Below, piece by piece: positions 1 through 6,104 of a DNA stretch of 10,810 bases (position 1 is its first letter; the number at the start of each line of letters is the position of its first letter). The stretch covers positions 20,073-30,882 of the forward strand of contig DANA01000043.1 of NCBI GenBank assembly GCA_002508495.1. Reading direction: 5' to 3'. The notes beneath the pieces are model-generated. The model worked only from the letters and a program-made list of their open reading frames with translations. It did not search any database and was not told the DNA's origin. Position numbers and translations under genes: made by a program. Source of the DNA: Methanoregula sp. UBA276 (GTDB lineage Archaea; Halobacteriota; Methanomicrobia; Methanomicrobiales; Methanospirillaceae).

Positions 1-45
1 GAGTATGCCAAGAAAGGCAAACGTGTTACGTATTACTCCGCGTAA
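1..45 (+). CDS. C-terminal end of an unidentified protein (partial)
   Basis: The first 45 bases read in frame 1 as 14 residues, EYAKKGKRVTYYSA, followed by TAA. It is the only plus-strand coding sequence I can support. The case rests on an open frame from the window edge, a stop at 43-45, and a T7 run directly after it that fits an archaeal terminator. The residues are Lys-rich and end in an aromatic pair, which is too little to name a family. The gene converges on L40e. Confidence 0.55.
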   Translation, partial: EYAKKGKRVTYYSA

Positions 46-56
46 TCCTTTTTTTC
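46..56 (+). terminator. T-tract terminator of the plus-strand gene
   Basis: A run of seven T (49-55) begins four bases after the stop codon at 43-45. Archaeal RNA polymerase terminates efficiently at such U-tracts without a strong hairpin. A second T5 run between two CCGG tetramers at about 114-126 could act as a backup. Confidence 0.55.
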
Positions 57-162
57 AGGCACGTATCATTGCATTGCTGCCGTGGCTGGCGGTTGGGGTA
101 AAGGGCAACCGAACCGGTTTTTCCGGCACATTACCGATATGCAGGTAAGCGGATGCCGTTGT

Positions 163-200
163 AAAAACCAGGACAAAAAAAGGGAGCTGAAATATTTCAG
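163..200 (-). terminator. L40e terminator: perfect palindrome plus T-tracts
   Basis: Reading the minus strand past the L40e stop at 208, there is a perfect 14-base palindrome CTGAAATATTTCAG (187-200), then five bases, then T7 (181-175), and a second T5 (167-163). This is a terminator for the leftward transcript. The remaining 57-162 segment of the convergent gap shows no gene, repeat or RNA that I can support. Confidence 0.7.
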
Positions 201-207
201 GAAGAGG

Positions 208-354
208 TTACGCCTTGCGTTCCTTGTTCTTGGGGCGCAGGTTTGCATAGCCGCACTTGCGGCAGGTTGTTGCGCGGATTGCGTTGCGTGCGTTACAATG
301 CATGCATATTTTCACGTTGAGCAGCCGGGCTTCGGCTTCTGGGAACTTTGCCAT
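208..354 (-). CDS. rpl40e: 50S ribosomal protein L40e
   Basis: This 48-residue protein matches the compact archaeal/eukaryotic L40e family of the large ribosomal subunit. It carries two CxxC pairs, C17-M-H-C20 and C31-R-K-C34, that form the zinc-binding core, and a basic tail ending NKERKA. The start MAKFPEAEARL is typical of archaeal L40e. The ATG at 354 is preceded by a GGAG Shine-Dalgarno at about 364-367 with 9 bases of spacing. In eukaryotes L40 is made as a ubiquitin fusion; here, as in archaea generally, it stands alone. It lies downstream of the XTP pyrophosphatase but has its own promoter-like tandem element in the 58-base gap and a clear terminator after it, so it is probably transcribed independently as well as by read-through. 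It is a very short gene and easily missed by automatic callers. Confidence 0.93.
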   Translation of the reverse strand: MAKFPEAEARLLNVKICMHCNARNAIRATTCRKCGYANLRPKNKERKA

Positions 355-361
355 TATGGTA

Positions 362-403
362 CACTCCTGTCTGCCCTTATAACAAAGCTGTCTGCCCTAT
401 TAA
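362..403 (-). promoter_or_regulatory. L40e promoter made of two tandem 21-base copies
   Basis: On the minus strand two directly adjacent 21-base units occupy 403-383 and 382-362 and match at 16 of 21 positions. Each starts with a TATA-like core (TTAATA in the first, TTATAA in the second) followed by the identical 10-mer GGGCAGACAG. The second unit runs into the Shine-Dalgarno GGAG. The first TATA would give a short leader that includes the ribosome site; the second would give an almost leaderless RNA. Which one is used cannot be read from sequence. Confidence 0.6.
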
Positions 404-412
404 CCATTTGCG

Positions 413-973
413 TCACTGCTGCCCCAAAGGCAGCCGGGTGACAAACCAGTCATGGAATGCAGAGAGGGCACGGGCACGGTGAGAGATCCTGCTCTTCTCG
501 GCGAGCGGGATTTCAGCGAGCGTGGTTGTCCCGACTTCAAAGATCGGGTCGTACCCGAACCCGCCCCTGCCTCTGGGTGTTGTTGTAATCCGGCCTTCAA
601 TTGTGCCGCTGAAGGTTTGGATCCCCGATCCATCGGCATAGGCAATTGCGGTGGTGAACCGGGCAGAACGGTCGGTTACCCCGTCCATCAGTTTCAGGAT
701 GCCGGCGTTGCCGATGGCGTTCTGCACAAAGGCGGCATACGGCCCGGGAAATCCCTTCAGGGCATCGATAAAAAAACCCGTATCGTCAACGATCAGGGGA
801 GTTTTCAGTTCCTGGTAAGCATACCCTGCCTTTTTTTGTGCAATCTCCGCGACATCATCGGACCGGTGCTCCGGGACATCCAGCGCGACATGGGTAACTT
901 CAATGGTGTCCCCGAAATATGCCGCAACTTCAGCGGCCTTGTTGGCGTTGCTCGTCACGACCGTGAGTTTCAA
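413..973 (-). CDS. rdgB: XTP/dITP pyrophosphatase (RdgB/HAM1 family)
   Basis: A 186-residue cytosolic Ham1/RdgB-family nucleotide sanitiser that hydrolyses XTP, dITP and ITP to the monophosphate plus pyrophosphate, keeping deaminated purines out of nucleic acids. Visible motifs are the nucleotide-binding TSNANK (7-12), the metal-site VDDTGFF (62-68), FPGPYAAF (75-82), GFGYDPIF (138-145) and EKSRISHRARAL (159-170). The length is normal for the family. The start is TTG, not ATG: its first three bases overlap the TGA of the Kae1-Bud32 gene (TTGA, 973-970), with a strong GGGGGAG ribosome site six bases upstream. No in-frame ATG would keep the N-terminal beta strand KLTVVTSN. The 4-base overlap implies translational coupling to Kae1-Bud32, a pairing I recall from other euryarchaea. 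Confidence 0.95.
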   Translation of the reverse strand: MKLTVVTSNANKAAEVAAYFGDTIEVTHVALDVPEHRSDDVAEIAQKKAGYAYQELKTPLIVDDTGFFIDALKGFPGPYAAFVQNAIGNAGILKLMDGVTDRSARFTTAIAYADGSGIQTFSGTIEGRITTTPRGRGGFGYDPIFEVGTTTLAEIPLAEKSRISHRARALSAFHDWFVTRLPLGQQ

Positions 974-2553
974 TGGTATCTCCCCCTCATGACAATGTCG
1001 TGTTCGCGGGCTGTTACTTCAGCAGCGCCTTCAAATGCTTCGGCATACCCGTCATTGAATGCTGCCTTGAGGGCATCGGACTGGTCTGGGGCGGTGCTTT
1101 CCAGAGTCTGGTAAAGGACGTGGATATCGACACCGCGCTGCTCGATCTCCTGGGATACCTGGGCAAGCCCGAAATCGATCAGGACGCACCGGTTATCGCT
1201 GGCACGCACGATCAGGTTGCTGGTCGTCAGGTCGCCATGCATCAGCCCTGCGGTGTGCAGTTTTCCGACCATCCGCCCGGCCTCGCGGAGATTTGCCTCA
1301 GTGAGCGCGAGCGTCAGGGGAACGCCAATAATCCGCTCCATCACGATGGTATCCGCCGTGATATCCTGAATCACCGGTGTTGGTACACCGGCTCTCCTTG
1401 CGGTATGGATGAGGCGGGCTTCGGCGCGTGTCCGTTCGGCGATCAGCCGCCGGTCAAGGGATGGAACGCGGTACCGTTTGGATGCCCGGCGTTTCTCTGC
1501 AATACCGTCCCTGAACGTGACCATGGCCTCTGCGCCCTGCTGCTGCCGGTCCGCGCCGGGGTCTGGAGCCCGTCCCGGAGAGGGAGTATCCTTCCTCCAG
1601 GGCACTTCAACCTCGTCAGACCGGAAGGAGGGGTTCACCTGCGAGGATTCGATGGGGAGCGACACGCCGCTCTCGAGCATCAGTTTACCGGTATAGGCGA
1701 TCATCGCTCCATTATCCCCGAGATACTTCTGTTCGGGAACAAAGAATTTTGCACCCCGGTCCTCGCACATGGTCCGGAGCATCTCCTGCAGGCGCCGGTT
1801 TGCCCCGACCCCGCCCACGAGGAGCACTTCGTTTTTTCCGGCAAGGGACAGTGCCCGCTCCGTCACCTCCACGCACATGGCAAACGCGGTCTCCTGCAGG
1901 CTGAAACAGACATCCGGCAGCGGTGCTTTGCAGTCCTTTGCAGCAGACATGAGCCCGGAGAATGCAAGGTCCATGCCCTTGACTGTATAGGGAAGTTCCA
2001 CGTAACTGCCGCTTTTTGCGAGTTTTTCGATTTGGGGGCCGCCCGGGTGCGGGAAGTCTTTTGCCCGGGCAAATTTATCGAGGGCGTTGCCGATCCCGAC
2101 ATCCAGAGTTTCGCCAAAGATCCGGTAGCGCCCGTTGAGATAGCCGATAACCTGGGTGTTTGCCCCGCTCGCGTAGAGGACGATCGGATCCCTGCACCCC
2201 GTGGCAAAGCAGCCGATCTCGACGTGGGCGATGCAGTGGTTCACCCCGACCAGCGGCACGTCCAGTGCAAGCGCGAGCGACCGTGCAGCAGTCGCAACGG
2301 TGCGCAGGCAGGGCCCGAGGCCCGGCCCTTGGGAAAACGCAATGCCGCGAACTTTTTCCGGTTCCTTGAGGACTGAGCCGAGGAGTTCGTTCATCTCCGC
2401 GGCATGGTGCTGGGCTGCCTCCCGCGGGTGGATCCCGCCCTGCACGGGGCTGTACGGCCGGGAAGCAAGTGCTACCAGATCGGTATCAAAAAGAGCGGCA
2501 CTGAGGTTCCATGCGGTTCCCTCAATCCCGAGTATCTGCCCAAAACCAGGCAT
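970..2553 (-). CDS. kae1-bud32: Kae1-Bud32 fusion: t6A tRNA threonylcarbamoyltransferase and KEOPS kinase/ATPase
   Basis: A 527-residue fusion of two KEOPS complex subunits, which place the universal t6A modification on A37 of ANN-decoding tRNAs. Residues 1 to about 322 are Kae1 (ASKHA fold): start MPGFGQILGIEGTAWNLSAA, metal-binding H106 and H110 (HCIAH), YASGANTQ (127-134), and LGDNGAMIA (278-286) containing the third metal ligand. A Pro/Gly/Gln-rich linker of about 20 residues follows (322-343). Residues about 344-527 are Bud32, a small RIO-like kinase: EKRRASKRYR near 353-362, the catalytic HGDLTTSN (439-446), the metal-binding IDFG (459-462), and the C-terminal RGRYH. The fusion is known in many euryarchaea. 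Its start is 6 bases after the S27ae stop with little Shine-Dalgarno, so coupling is likely; its TGA overlaps the next gene. All key residues I can check are intact. Confidence 0.97.
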   Translation of the reverse strand: MPGFGQILGIEGTAWNLSAALFDTDLVALASRPYSPVQGGIHPREAAQHHAAEMNELLGSVLKEPEKVRGIAFSQGPGLGPCLRTVATAARSLALALDVPLVGVNHCIAHVEIGCFATGCRDPIVLYASGANTQVIGYLNGRYRIFGETLDVGIGNALDKFARAKDFPHPGGPQIEKLAKSGSYVELPYTVKGMDLAFSGLMSAAKDCKAPLPDVCFSLQETAFAMCVEVTERALSLAGKNEVLLVGGVGANRRLQEMLRTMCEDRGAKFFVPEQKYLGDNGAMIAYTGKLMLESGVSLPIESSQVNPSFRSDEVEVPWRKDTPSPGRAPDPGADRQQQGAEAMVTFRDGIAEKRRASKRYRVPSLDRRLIAERTRAEARLIHTARRAGVPTPVIQDITADTIVMERIIGVPLTLALTEANLREAGRMVGKLHTAGLMHGDLTTSNLIVRASDNRCVLIDFGLAQVSQEIEQRGVDIHVLYQTLESTAPDQSDALKAAFNDGYAEAFEGAAEVTAREHDIVMRGRYH

Positions 2554-2559
2554 TGGATC

Positions 2560-2742
2560 TTATTTTCTGAATTCAGTATACCCGCACTTTCCGCAGGTGA
2601 CCCGGTCCTTGTGATCTGCCATCATGACCCCGGGTCCGCAGCGCGGACAGTATTTCTTGGCGGTTGTGACGGTTGCCCCTTCAACCTTGAAGTAGGATCC
2701 CCGCTTTGGTGCCTTGGAGGCTGCTGCTTTCTTTGCTGCCAT
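2560..2742 (-). CDS. rps27ae: 30S ribosomal protein S27ae
   Basis: A 60-residue small-subunit protein with one zinc ribbon: C32-P-R-C35 and C50-G-K-C53, in the context YCPRCGPGVMM and TCGKCGYTEF that is typical of S27ae. The N-terminal 15 residues are Ala/Lys-rich (AAKKAAASKAPKR) and probably disordered rRNA-binding tail. The ATG is two bases after the S24e stop, with GAGG 7 bases upstream. The family is fused to ubiquitin in eukaryotes; no ubiquitin-like part is present here. The S24e-S27ae pair is a conserved archaeal operon. Confidence 0.96.
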   Translation of the reverse strand: MAAKKAAASKAPKRGSYFKVEGATVTTAKKYCPRCGPGVMMADHKDRVTCGKCGYTEFRK

Positions 2743-2744
2743 AC

Positions 2745-3041
2745 TTATGCCTCTTCTTCGGTCTTCTTGGGCTGTCCGCGCGCTGCAAGGTGCGGGCGCT
2801 CGGTCTTGTTCCTGCTCTCCTCGGAATCATAAACCCTCGCCGAGCCGATGATTTCGGTCTTGCCAAAGCTGCTGCGAAGGGTGTCAAGGGTGACCTGGTG
2901 CTCTTTCACGTTCAAAAGTGCACAGAGTTTGCCGATGATCTGCATGCGGGAGGGGGTTGCACCGTCGTATTTGAGGTTAAACTCAACCTCTCTTCTGGAT
3001 AAAAGTTCGTTTCTTTTATCGCTGATGATCTCAAAGTCCAT
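2745..3041 (-). CDS. rps24e: 30S ribosomal protein S24e
   Basis: A 98-residue S24e protein. The characteristic N-terminus MDFEIISDKRNELLSRREVEF, the central TPSRMQIIGKLCALLNV and the GSARVYDS segment (about 68-75) identify the family; the C-terminus is a charged tail ending KKTEEEA. The frame stays open upstream to an ATG at 3104, but the ATG at 3041 gives the family N-terminus and has AGGA five bases before it, and a TATA box lies inside the longer version. It heads the S24e, S27ae, Kae1-Bud32, XTP pyrophosphatase transcription unit while also lying downstream of the RpoE1-Spt4-DUF359 genes. Confidence 0.95.
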   Translation of the reverse strand: MDFEIISDKRNELLSRREVEFNLKYDGATPSRMQIIGKLCALLNVKEHQVTLDTLRSSFGKTEIIGSARVYDSEESRNKTERPHLAARGQPKKTEEEA

Positions 3042-3068
3042 CGATATCCTGTAATTATTGGGAACCTG

Positions 3069-3079
3069 TTTATTTAAAC
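3069..3079 (-). promoter_or_regulatory. TATA box for the S24e unit
   Basis: The minus strand reads GTTTAAATAAA here, a good archaeal TATA element. Counting about 26 bases downstream puts initiation near 3048, so the S24e mRNA would have a leader of only a few bases with the AGGA (3050-3047) at its very 5' end. It sits in the 108-base gap after DUF359, the largest gap inside the block. Confidence 0.6.
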
Positions 3080-3110
3080 TATGACCCTGAGGTGAGGGGA
3101 GCATGCTGCC

Positions 3111-3119
3111 ATAAAAAGA
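3111..3119 (-). terminator. Possible weak T-tract terminator after DUF359 kinase
   Basis: A T5 run (minus strand CTCTTTTTATG, 3119-3109) lies about 32 bases after the DUF359 stop and before the S24e TATA box. It could partly separate the RpoE1-Spt4-DUF359 transcript from the ribosomal unit. There is no convincing hairpin, so the call is weak. Confidence 0.3.
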
Positions 3120-3149
3120 GCGGTCCGAATGTGTGGCGACCCGGACGGA

Positions 3150-3644
3150 TTATTCATCCGGGACCTGGACGAAATGGCTGAGGTATTCCCTCGCGGTCCG
3201 GCGGGCTTCTTCTGTTACGGTGCGCAGGACAATGCCTTCCTTTGGCTGACCGTAAAGAACAATGGAGCCGGGCGGGGCAGCGATCACCATCGGGATGACC
3301 GCAAGGTCTTCCTCCCCGTCCACCAGGATGGTTGTGGGAGGTGACGCGATTGCTGTGCTGAGGGCCTGTATCAGGTCGTCAGTCAGGCTGCCGGCAGGGT
3401 TCCTGACCCGGATACAGGACCCGGCAACGGCAGGAAGTCTCTTGCACGGGGAGCGCATGGTATAGCCATCGATGATGGCAACATCAGGGACGATCCCTTT
3501 TTTCTGGAGGTTGTGCGTGACCACATCCCCAACGGTATAGACCGGCCCGGTCTTGAGGTGGGGAATGACCTCATCAATGCTCGGATACAATGTCCCAAAG
3601 GGGTTTTTGAAGAGCCTGCGCTGCTCTTCAGGCAGGATGAGCAT
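3150..3644 (-). CDS. GTP-dependent dephospho-CoA kinase (DUF359 family)
   Basis: A 164-residue DUF359-family protein, the archaeal enzyme shown in Thermococcus kodakarensis (TK1697) to phosphorylate dephospho-CoA with GTP, the last step of CoA synthesis; it is unrelated to bacterial CoaE. Visible family motifs are VGDVVTHN (38-45), PDVAIIDGYTMR (53-64), VDGEEDLAVIP (108-118) and YGQPKEGIV (131-139), rich in conserved acidic residues expected to bind metal and nucleotide. There is no classical P-loop. Its ATG follows the Spt4 TGA with no gap (3644/3645), so translation is coupled. The RpoE1, Spt4, DUF359, S24e, S27ae order is, as I recall it, also seen in Methanocaldococcus. Family assignment is firm; activity in this organism is inferred. 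Confidence 0.9.
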   Translation of the reverse strand: MLILPEEQRRLFKNPFGTLYPSIDEVIPHLKTGPVYTVGDVVTHNLQKKGIVPDVAIIDGYTMRSPCKRLPAVAGSCIRVRNPAGSLTDDLIQALSTAIASPPTTILVDGEEDLAVIPMVIAAPPGSIVLYGQPKEGIVLRTVTEEARRTAREYLSHFVQVPDE

Positions 3645-3851
3645 TCAGCGGACCTTCAGTGCGTACCGGCCCGGGAGCTTGATATTCATCCGTTTTGCGA
3701 CCTCGGAGTTCTCCGGGTCGATGATTACCAGGTACCCGGACCAGTCCTCGCTTAAGTTCGATGTGCCGCAGACAACACAGCTCTCGCCATCGACAACGCG
3801 GTGGCATTCGCGGCAGACCTTTCCCTGTTTTTTCTTATTCGCCGGAGGCAT
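3645..3851 (-). CDS. spt4: Transcription elongation factor Spt4 (RpoE'')
   Basis: A 68-residue zinc-binding protein that pairs with Spt5 on the RNA polymerase clamp and promotes processive elongation. Two CxxC pairs are visible, C13-R-E-C16 and C25-V-V-C28, followed by the family segment SEDWSGYLVIIDPENSEVAKRM that forms the Spt5-binding sheet, and the ending LPGRYALKVR. The length is normal for archaeal Spt4. Its ATG at 3851 lies 17 bases inside the RpoE1 gene, preceded within that gene by AGGAAGGAGCATGC-like purine-rich sequence, so translation is probably coupled. The pairing of Rpo7 with Spt4 in one operon is a well-known archaeal arrangement. Spt5 is not in the window. Confidence 0.95.
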   Translation of the reverse strand: MPPANKKKQGKVCRECHRVVDGESCVVCGTSNLSEDWSGYLVIIDPENSEVAKRMNIKLPGRYALKVR

Positions 3852-4464
3852 GCTCCTTCCTCTTCCCCTTGGCCTTTTCCTTTACCGTGCTCGGAGCCTG
3901 GCCGTCTTTTTCTTTCTCTTTTACAATCTCTTCCTCAAGCCAGAGGGCCGTGCCAAGGCCGGCCTGGCGCATGGTGAGCCCGATCTTGCTGTCCCGGGGC
4001 TCGCGCTCGTTGAGCGAGAGGGTCACCACGCGGACACGGACGACGTCACCGACACCGATATACCGTTTTGACTCCTGGCAGATGAGCCGGGCGTTCTTCT
4101 CATCATAGTTGATGTATTCGTCCGAGATCTGGCTTACGTGCAGCATCGCATCGATGGGGCCGAGGCTGACAAAGGCGCCGAAGCTGGTGGTCTCGACAAC
4201 AATCCCTTCGATGACCTCCTGCAGCGCGAGCCGGAGGACGAGGGCTTCGAATTTCACATCGTAATAGACCCCGCCGTCCCCGGGGACCAGTTCCCCTTCC
4301 CCGACATCGAGCACTTTAGTCACGCAGATGAAGATGCCGATCTCCTTGTCGATGCTCCCTTCAAGCTGCTCCTGCAGGACTTCAAGAATGACTTTTTTGA
4401 GCTTTTCCCCAAGGCGCTGGGGGGGGACCCGCACCTTGTCCTCAAGCAGTAATTTGTGATACAT
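3835..4464 (-). CDS. rpoE1: RNA polymerase subunit RpoE1 (Rpo7, Rpb7 homologue)
   Basis: A 209-residue stalk subunit that forms the Rpo4/7 heterodimer, binding nascent RNA and aiding open-complex formation. Residues 1-80 are the Rpb7 N-terminal domain (MYHKLLLEDKVRVPP, then GDGGVYYDVKFEALV at 62-76). Residues about 81-165 are an S1/OB RNA-binding domain (VIEGIVVETTSFGAFVSLGPIDAMLHVSQI). The last 33 or so residues form a Lys/Glu-rich tail (EEEIVKEKEKDGQ...GKRKEHASGE), longer than the usual family end near 185-195. The ATG at 4464 has an excellent GGAGGT four bases upstream, two bases after the PIN gene stop; the frame is open further upstream to 4653 but that part runs through the PIN gene and is not family sequence. 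Confidence 0.96.
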   Translation of the reverse strand: MYHKLLLEDKVRVPPQRLGEKLKKVILEVLQEQLEGSIDKEIGIFICVTKVLDVGEGELVPGDGGVYYDVKFEALVLRLALQEVIEGIVVETTSFGAFVSLGPIDAMLHVSQISDEYINYDEKNARLICQESKRYIGVGDVVRVRVVTLSLNEREPRDSKIGLTMRQAGLGTALWLEEEIVKEKEKDGQAPSTVKEKAKGKRKEHASGE

Positions 4465-4466
4465 AT

Positions 4467-4850
4467 TTACCTCCGCAATAATTCCAGTTTCTTCTGATTC
4501 CGTAATGAAATTACGCCAATGCCGCGTGCAAACAGGGCATCGCGGACCCGCCGGTCGTTTGTCACGACATAGCAGGATTTTTTTGCTGCATATTCGATCA
4601 CCTGTGCATCGACGGATGTGGATTCCAGGTCTGCGCTCCCGACAACCGCGCACTGTTCGGCAAGGGACAATCCCAGGCGGGCAGCCGCCCCGTCACGGCC
4701 TTTGGCCCGCGACAGTCCCTCGAGCTCATGGATGACCCCGGAGAGCACCACCGGCTCAAAGGAGCCAAGGAGCATCCGGAGTTCATCAAAGAGGTCTATC
4801 TGGAACTGCGATGGCATCATCAGGGCGTTTGCGTCCAGCAGGACATTCAC
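4467..4850 (-). CDS. PIN-domain ribonuclease, Fcf1/COG1412-like
   Basis: A 127-residue stand-alone PIN domain. The expected acidic metal site is complete: D6 (VLLDANAL), E42 (VIHELEGL), D81 (SVDAQVIEYA) and D99 (VTNDRRVRD). It resembles the archaeal group related to Fcf1/Utp24, rRNA-processing endonucleases, rather than toxin VapC: no antitoxin gene adjoins it, and it sits between aIF2-gamma and RpoE1. The start is GTG at 4850, overlapping the aIF2-gamma TGA as GTGA (4850-4847); this gives the family N-terminus MNVLLDANAL. A longer open frame to 4934 lies wholly inside aIF2-gamma and is rejected. A role in rRNA maturation is inferred from family and neighbours; the substrate is not visible. 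Confidence 0.88.
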   Translation of the reverse strand: MNVLLDANALMMPSQFQIDLFDELRMLLGSFEPVVLSGVIHELEGLSRAKGRDGAAARLGLSLAEQCAVVGSADLESTSVDAQVIEYAAKKSCYVVTNDRRVRDALFARGIGVISLRNQKKLELLRR

Positions 4851-6082
4851 TCGCCCAGAACACCCATCCCGATTAACCGCCAGCGTGCTCCCACCTGCCG
4901 GCTCATGGCGATCCGTGACCCGACTTCTGCACACACGGGTCGCTTCAGAGCGATTTCAACATAATCTTTCTTGGTGTTGGTCACAACACCCACGGTCACG
5001 GCAGTGCCGACCGAGAGCATCAGCGGCTCGGAATGCTTCAGCGGCTCGATTTCCAGCTCGCTCGTTGCTCCGACCACGCGCTCCATGAGGGTGACGCTGC
5101 ACCGGATCTTCTCCCAGACCGGGGGCAGTTTGCCCTCGTGACCGAGTACCTGGCCGGCAAGCGCGTCGCTCTTGGTCAGGGCGGGATCGAGTTTCGTGCC
5201 GACACCAAGGAGCCCCCCCGGTGTTGCAGCTTCAACGATCTTCGAACCCGCGTTGATCGATGTGACGGTGGTAATTATTGGAATCCACTTGATTCTGTTC
5301 TCTACCTGGGTTTGCCGTCCCGGGCGGATCTCGACGTTGTCTTCTGCGCGGAGGATGCCCCGGATAAGAGACCCCCCGACCACACCGCCTTTGACATCCT
5401 TCCAGTTACAACCGGGCTTGTTCACATCGAATGACCGCGCAATCAGCATGATCGGTTCTGCATCCGGATCGCGTTCCGGTTCCGGAATTACCGTGTCCAG
5501 TGCCTGGATGAGCGCCCCGAGATTGATCCCCTTCTGGGATGAGATCGGGATGATGGGCGCATCCTCTGCAATTGTTCCCTTGACAAAAGCCTTGATCTCC
5601 TGGTAATTCTCCATGGCCTCTTTCTGGCTGACCACGTCGATCTTGCTCTGGACGATGACGATCTTTTTGATGCCGACAAGTTCGAGCGCCATCAAATGTT
5701 CTTTGGTCTGCGGCTGCGGGCACTTCTCGCTTGCCGCAATGACCAGCATTGCACCATCCATCAGGGCGGAACCTGAAAGCATCGTTGCCATCAGGGTTTC
5801 ATGCCCGGGGGCATCGACAAAGGAAATTGAACGGAACGGTGTGCCCGTTCCTCCACAGGCCGGACACTGGGCACTGGTTGAAAAGGCCTCAGCCCCTTCG
5901 CACTTCCCGCACCGGTAGAACGTGGCATCAGCATATCCGAGCCTGATGGAGATGCCGCGCTTGACCTCCTCGCTGTGCCGGTCGGTCCATGCTCCGGTGA
6001 GCGCATTGACGAGCGTTGTCTTTCCATGGTCGACATGGCCGACAACCCCGATATTCACACCGGGAACTGTTACATCATGCAA
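4847..6082 (-). CDS. eif2g: Translation initiation factor aIF2 subunit gamma
   Basis: A 411-residue GTPase, the core of the aIF2 trimer that delivers Met-tRNAi to the small subunit. G1 is GHVDHGKTT (15-23), switch 1 RGISIRLG (42-49), the zinc knuckle C58-C61 and C73-C76, G3 DAPGHE (90-95), G5-like PISSQKG (179-185); the two beta-barrel domains follow, with the C-terminal VCAEVGSRIAMSRQVGARWRLIG typical of the family. The G4 motif reads QSKID (145-149), with Ser where NKxD normally has Asn. The start appears to be TTG at 6082: no ATG is in frame, and this gives MHDVTVPGVNIG, matching the family's short leader before VNIG. The alternative is GTG at 6058 (residue 9). A TATA box 22-31 bases upstream makes the mRNA nearly leaderless. 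It heads the informational block. Confidence 0.96.
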   Translation of the reverse strand: MHDVTVPGVNIGVVGHVDHGKTTLVNALTGAWTDRHSEEVKRGISIRLGYADATFYRCGKCEGAEAFSTSAQCPACGGTGTPFRSISFVDAPGHETLMATMLSGSALMDGAMLVIAASEKCPQPQTKEHLMALELVGIKKIVIVQSKIDVVSQKEAMENYQEIKAFVKGTIAEDAPIIPISSQKGINLGALIQALDTVIPEPERDPDAEPIMLIARSFDVNKPGCNWKDVKGGVVGGSLIRGILRAEDNVEIRPGRQTQVENRIKWIPIITTVTSINAGSKIVEAATPGGLLGVGTKLDPALTKSDALAGQVLGHEGKLPPVWEKIRCSVTLMERVVGATSELEIEPLKHSEPLMLSVGTAVTVGVVTNTKKDYVEIALKRPVCAEVGSRIAMSRQVGARWRLIGMGVLGE

Positions 6083-6104
6083 ATGAAATCGAACTCCCTT
6101 ACTT

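Noticed and set aside
82..441. Plus-strand open frame of 119 codons across L40e
   Set aside because: It is antisense to the L40e gene with its zinc motifs and terminator, and has no family resemblance.
973..2376. Long open frame on the plus strand (467 codons) opposite Kae1-Bud32
   Set aside because: It is antisense to an unmistakable Kae1-Bud32 gene, its translation resembles no family (scattered Cys, His and Pro), and it has no promoter or ribosome site that I can support. Codon bias of the real gene explains the open frame.
3042..3104. Longer S24e start at 3104
   Set aside because: The extra 21 residues are not family sequence and the TATA box lies inside them.
4465..4653. Upstream extension of RpoE1 to an ATG at 4653
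   Set aside because: The added 63 residues are out-of-frame translation of the PIN gene; the ATG at 4464 has a perfect GGAGGT site and gives the family N-terminus.
4851..4934. Upstream extension of the PIN gene to 4934
   Set aside because: It lies entirely within aIF2-gamma and precedes the conserved NVLLDANAL start; GTG at 4850 with a GTGA overlap is better.
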